Source of the DNA: Candidatus Dependentiae bacterium
GTDB taxonomy: Bacteria > Babelota > Babeliae > Babelales > Vermiphilaceae
Reading direction: 5' to 3'
DNA length: 64,000 nt
NCBI GenBank assembly: GCA_026389015.1
Contig: JAPLIR010000024.1
Span: 27,128 to 91,127, forward strand
Shown here: piece by piece, positions 60,788-64,000 of the stretch
Numbering within the stretch: the first letter of the stretch is position 1
Layout: each line of letters begins with the position of its first letter
The notes under the pieces: model-generated
Databases searched by the model: none
The model's input: the letters and a program-made list of their open reading frames with translations, nothing else
Told to the model about the DNA's origin: nothing
Translations under genes and position numbers: made by a program

Positions 60788-62701
60788 CTATTGTTGTTCA
60801 GCGTCTGCTTTTTGTTTTTTTTCTAATAGCTCCATGATTTTAGTGCTATTTTGTTGCCTAACTGTTTGTGTGTTTTTGACAAGGGTTATTGCAGTAGCAG
60901 AAGGCTCTGCTTTAAAATTAAGCAAGGCTTGTACTTGCATTGGGTTATTGTCAGAAATTGCATTCATGAGTCGTGCATTGATTGCTAGTTTTTCTTGTTG
61001 AACGGTGCTTGTTAGATTGCGTAGCCGTTCGTAATAGTATGCATGTGCACCCTTAATTTTACTTTCCTGTTCGACAATATTATTCAGTGCTTGTCTGACG
61101 CGTTGATCATCAAGCTCAAGGCTATTGCGTTCTTCAAGGGCTTGCAGTTTTTTAAGATTGCCGTTATATACGAGTTCAAAAATGCATTGCTCATTGTCTA
61201 CGTTCCTATAAGCTGCAAAAGCTTCTTGGTGAGCTCTTTCAATGGATGACGAATTAACGGTTTCGGCCAATAATTTTTGTATGGCATCGTAATCTTGGCG
61301 TGTGTTTACTAATGCGTTTTCTACGCGGTCACGAGCTTCTGTCATGCGCTCCAAAGATGCACCAATATACAGGTCATTAGTATCCTGATAAGGTCTTTGT
61401 ACGATGATAGGTAGGGTGACTTCTGCAGCTTTTTTAATTTCTGATTCTTGGAAATCAAGCCGTTGAGGTTGTTGCATAGAGTGCGTTATTTTTCGTTGTT
61501 CTTGTGTGTGTCGTTCCTCAGTTTTTTTTTGGCGAACTTCTTGTATATGTGTCTGTTGTTCTTCGATTGATTTTTGCAATTGTTCACAGAGAGCGTTTAT
61601 GGATTGAGCCTGTTGAGAAACATTTTCTAGTGTTGGCTTGTCCTCTTTGCGAGTAGCTTGTATTACGCGGTCAAATTCTTGTATTGCGCGGGTGATGCTC
61701 GCATAGTGTTTGTTCTGTGTAGCTATGGTTACTTTGGTGGCTTTAGCATCGCGTTGTAATTGTTTATACTGTTTATTGGCATTGTTTATCGTGGTTGCAA
61801 CGGATCGTTCCATAGTAGTTAATGCTTCGTTCGTTTCTGCACGGAATGCTTTTTCTGATCGTTGTAGTAACTCTGTTATTAATTTTTCTAATTTAGTACT
61901 TTTGTTATGCAATAGATTAAATTCTTGCATAACCGACTGGGCATGTTTGGTAATTACGTCAGCAGATTGTTCTACTTCTTGTACTGATGTGTTTGAGTGA
62001 GGATTGTCATTAAGTATAGTAAAGTCATGATAATTGGCGACAACTTCATCAAATTCTGGGCTAATTTCTTCAGCTTTTTTTGAAATTCCTTCATGCATGG
62101 TGTTTATTTTTTGTTGCAATTGCTGCGTCTGCTCCGTTGGTTTATGGTGTTGTAGTCGTTCATAACTGTTTTTTGTTTTTAAGCGAATAGCTTGAAGTTG
62201 TTGTGCAAGGTGATAGATAGGATCTATCGCTTTTTTAACGTTGTGTAGAGCAGTCTGTTTTTTGCGCTCTTCTTCGATCATAGCCATTATTTTTTTTAAA
62301 TGATTTTGAAGATTTTTGAAACTTAACGTTGATTGAGTAGTATGAGTTAGTAGAGCTCTTTCTTCATCAGTAGTCGTGAGGGAGTCGTCCATATTTAAGA
62401 AAGTTTTTTGCTCCTTCAAAACATTAGTCAATAATTCAGCGTCTTTTTTTGCTATTGTTTCGATAGCTTGTTTTATTTTGGGGAGTTCTAAAATGACAGG
62501 ATCAACTGCTTGTGTTAATGCGGTAAAAGTTTGGCCAGTTGCCTCATATTCTCGAGCTGCTTTTAAATAGGAGTTGATCGCGATTTCTAATTTTGGAGTT
62601 CGGGGGGTCCAATTTGGGTCTTGTGCAGCAAATAAGCTGCCCGATAAAATACTGAGCGTTGCTAAAATAGATAGATGGATATTTGTTTTTTGAGATTTCA
62701 T
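60788..62701 (-). CDS. Secreted coiled-coil protein with one ankyrin-like segment
   Basis: 637 residues. The signal peptide (about 8-25, ILATLSILSGSLFAAQ) is followed by almost continuous helix with many Gln, Glu, Thr and Leu (coiled coil about 100-420), then a region with NARLMNAISDNNPMQVQALL (about 580), which looks like one ankyrin repeat followed by a Lys/Gln tail. AGGGAA precedes the ATG. No family recognised; the shape suggests a structural or adhesion role. Confidence 0.7.
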   Translation of the reverse strand: MKSQKTNIHLSILATLSILSGSLFAAQDPNWTPRTPKLEIAINSYLKAAREYEATGQTFTALTQAVDPVILELPKIKQAIETIAKKDAELLTNVLKEQKTFLNMDDSLTTTDEERALLTHTTQSTLSFKNLQNHLKKIMAMIEEERKKQTALHNVKKAIDPIYHLAQQLQAIRLKTKNSYERLQHHKPTEQTQQLQQKINTMHEGISKKAEEISPEFDEVVANYHDFTILNDNPHSNTSVQEVEQSADVITKHAQSVMQEFNLLHNKSTKLEKLITELLQRSEKAFRAETNEALTTMERSVATTINNANKQYKQLQRDAKATKVTIATQNKHYASITRAIQEFDRVIQATRKEDKPTLENVSQQAQSINALCEQLQKSIEEQQTHIQEVRQKKTEERHTQEQRKITHSMQQPQRLDFQESEIKKAAEVTLPIIVQRPYQDTNDLYIGASLERMTEARDRVENALVNTRQDYDAIQKLLAETVNSSSIERAHQEAFAAYRNVDNEQCIFELVYNGNLKKLQALEERNSLELDDQRVRQALNNIVEQESKIKGAHAYYYERLRNLTSTVQQEKLAINARLMNAISDNNPMQVQALLNFKAEPSATAITLVKNTQTVRQQNSTKIMELLEKKQKADAEQQ

Positions 62702-62945
62702 GTTTTTCCCTAGTTGAATTTTATTATTAATATTTGCTTTATCATTAATAGTAATGCTAGCGATAAAACAAGTCGAGTTGTATTTTATATTTTTTTAGCC
62801 CAGTGCTGTGTGCGCCAATCATCATATTGTGGAGCGGTTGTAACGATAATGAATGAATCGTAGGGCAGGTTGCAGGTGGGCGCGGAAAGTAGCGTATTTA
62901 CGGTGTTGATGTAGGGTTAAGATGCTTCAAGGCGGAGGCAGAGAT

Positions 62946-62967
62946 TAGAGGCGCGCAAGCGCCTCTC
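62946..62967. terminator. GC-rich hairpin after the last minus-strand gene
   Basis: AGAGGCGC pairs with GCGCCTCT over a 4-6 nt loop. No good U-run, so a weak terminator or 3'-end stabiliser for the gene ending at 62981. Confidence 0.5.
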
Positions 62968-62980
62968 AGATTTATAGTCT

Positions 62981-63961
62981 CTATTTAAAGTAGCTAAAAA
63001 TACCAACGATGAGTTCAATGAAAATCAAGATGGTAATGAGAATGGTGAGAATGTGTTCTCGAATGGCATCTACCTTGTGTTGATAGATTGTCTGTACATC
63101 CTTAATAATCTCTAATTTGCGGTCAATAGCGCTGTTCCAGTTCTTAATATCTAGTTTTTCCATGAGCAAGGTATACAGTTCTGAATAGTACGGCTCGCCA
63201 GCAAGCTTAACACTATCTTCCAATCGTTCGGTGACCACCGAGATGTCAGCTTTGAGCTTGCCCAGCGCAAACACCGAATCGGTCGTAAATAATCCAATGA
63301 AAGGGAAGTAAGCGCTCATTGGGGGTTTGCCAACTTGGCCTTCATAAATAAGATTAAGTTGTTGATCAAGAACACGATCATAATAACGCAATTCAAGTTG
63401 TTGAATGTTGGCAAATTCAAAGAAGTCTAAGAGTTCTTCGTATTCAGCATCGTAGAGGAAGGTGGCATAGGTATCGACAATAATCAGATCGCCTCTAAAA
63501 TAACCAATCGCTGATTCAAGAAGGTCGTTTTTTTGATATTCAGCTAATGTTTTTGATTCAAAGCGTAGCGTAGATGCTATGATGCCGCCGTACAGTTCTT
63601 TCAGGCTTGTAATGCTGATAGCTTCGGGCTCAGGGTTAATTTGTATCACGGAGTATGATGATCTTGTTTGATAAAAATAGGGCTTATTAATGTGATCTTT
63701 AATGAGAGAAAAAACTGCTTTGATATCAACTGAGCTTTGTTCGTAGTAGGTGAAATCAAGTGCGGTGATATCTTTCTGGATATCTTCTAAAGTACCCTTG
63801 AATGGTATTTTGTAGGTAAATGATACTGCTCCAAAGTTGTGGATTTTGCAGCTGATACACTGAGGGCTTTCTCCAGTATTGGGGATCTCAATAGTGAGCG
63901 GTCGGTGATAATTTTTAAAATACTTTGGCAAAGCAAGCGGTACTGTTTTGACCGTAGTCAT
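62981..63961 (-). CDS. Membrane protein resembling the RMD1/DUF155 family
   Basis: 326 residues from the ATG at 63961, but the frame stays open to the window edge (residues before it read DVGDDINLASIEK), so the gene may be longer and cut here. The N-terminal half is mixed alpha/beta with FGAVSFTYK; the C-terminal half is helical (EYEELLDFFEFANIQQLELR) and ends in one TM helix (HILTILITILIFIELIVGIF). This order resembles RMD1/DUF155 proteins, which end in LE-x-II-x-LI-type TM helices. Function in bacteria is unknown. Confidence 0.55.
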   Translation of the reverse strand: MTTVKTVPLALPKYFKNYHRPLTIEIPNTGESPQCISCKIHNFGAVSFTYKIPFKGTLEDIQKDITALDFTYYEQSSVDIKAVFSLIKDHINKPYFYQTRSSYSVIQINPEPEAISITSLKELYGGIIASTLRFESKTLAEYQKNDLLESAIGYFRGDLIIVDTYATFLYDAEYEELLDFFEFANIQQLELRYYDRVLDQQLNLIYEGQVGKPPMSAYFPFIGLFTTDSVFALGKLKADISVVTERLEDSVKLAGEPYYSELYTLLMEKLDIKNWNSAIDRKLEIIKDVQTIYQHKVDAIREHILTILITILIFIELIVGIFSYFK

Positions 63962-64000
63962 TTTCTCGATGCTTGCTAAGTTGATATCATCGCCAACATC

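Overview
The window looks like a piece of a small, AT-rich, Gram-negative genome of a host-associated bacterium. Evidence for an outer membrane: a TolB-like protein and a predicted beta-barrel. Evidence for a host-associated life: five secreted ankyrin-repeat proteins, two eukaryote-type CX5R phosphatases, and about twenty secreted or membrane-anchored proteins with no recognisable family. Candidatus Dependentiae (TM6) fits best; another protist endosymbiont is possible. This placement is inferred from gene content only.

Layout. 1-4.95 kb: tolB, ftsH, an inositol monophosphatase family gene, rpmB and rpsT, all on the plus strand. 5-6.6 kb: an ankyrin protein and two related small secreted proteins. 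6.7-15.3 kb: PBP2, a Xer-type recombinase, and two tandem giant paralogues built as 7TM-GAF-PAS-degenerate sigma54-type AAA-Fis HTH. A tiny ORF is read divergently from upstream of each giant. 15.3-22.6 kb: nth, two secreted proteins, thrS lacking the TGS domain, PIN-PhoH, and yidD-rnpA-rpmH. 22.9-29.3 kb: secreted and ankyrin proteins, trxB and a divergent trigger factor. 29.4-31.5 kb: a secreted M48-like protease gene between direct repeats, then two tRNAs abutting a palindromic repeat. 31.6-35.4 kb: frr, pyrH, tsf, argS. 35.5-41.6 kb: accessory DNA with an IS remnant, two ankyrin proteins, an IS110-family element with a structured upstream region, and a 42-bp tandem-repeat gene. 41.8-44.5 kb: mnmA, pgsA, ssb. 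44.6-50.6 kb: secreted/tail-anchored proteins, a lipase-like hydrolase, an ankyrin protein and a beta-barrel. 50.7-52.4 kb: grpE, ychF. 52.4-64 kb: a minus-strand block of exported proteins, including two PTPMT1-like phosphatases and four proteins that share one N-terminal export/anchor module.

How it works together. Core genes cover translation (L28, S20, L34, RRF, EF-Ts, ThrRS, ArgRS, MnmA, two tRNAs), envelope building and quality control (PBP2, FtsH, TolB, YidD, PgsA), chaperoning (GrpE, trigger factor), redox (TrxB) and DNA upkeep (SSB, Nth, Xer). The accessory part is dominated by exported proteins that probably act at the envelope or host interface. Most singular: (i) the two membrane regulators with dead ATPase domains and divergent mini-ORFs; (ii) palindromic repeats lying inside the coding sequences of rnpA and tolB; (iii) the phosphatase/shared-module cluster at 53-60 kb; (iv) a candidate bridge RNA upstream of the IS110 recombinase.
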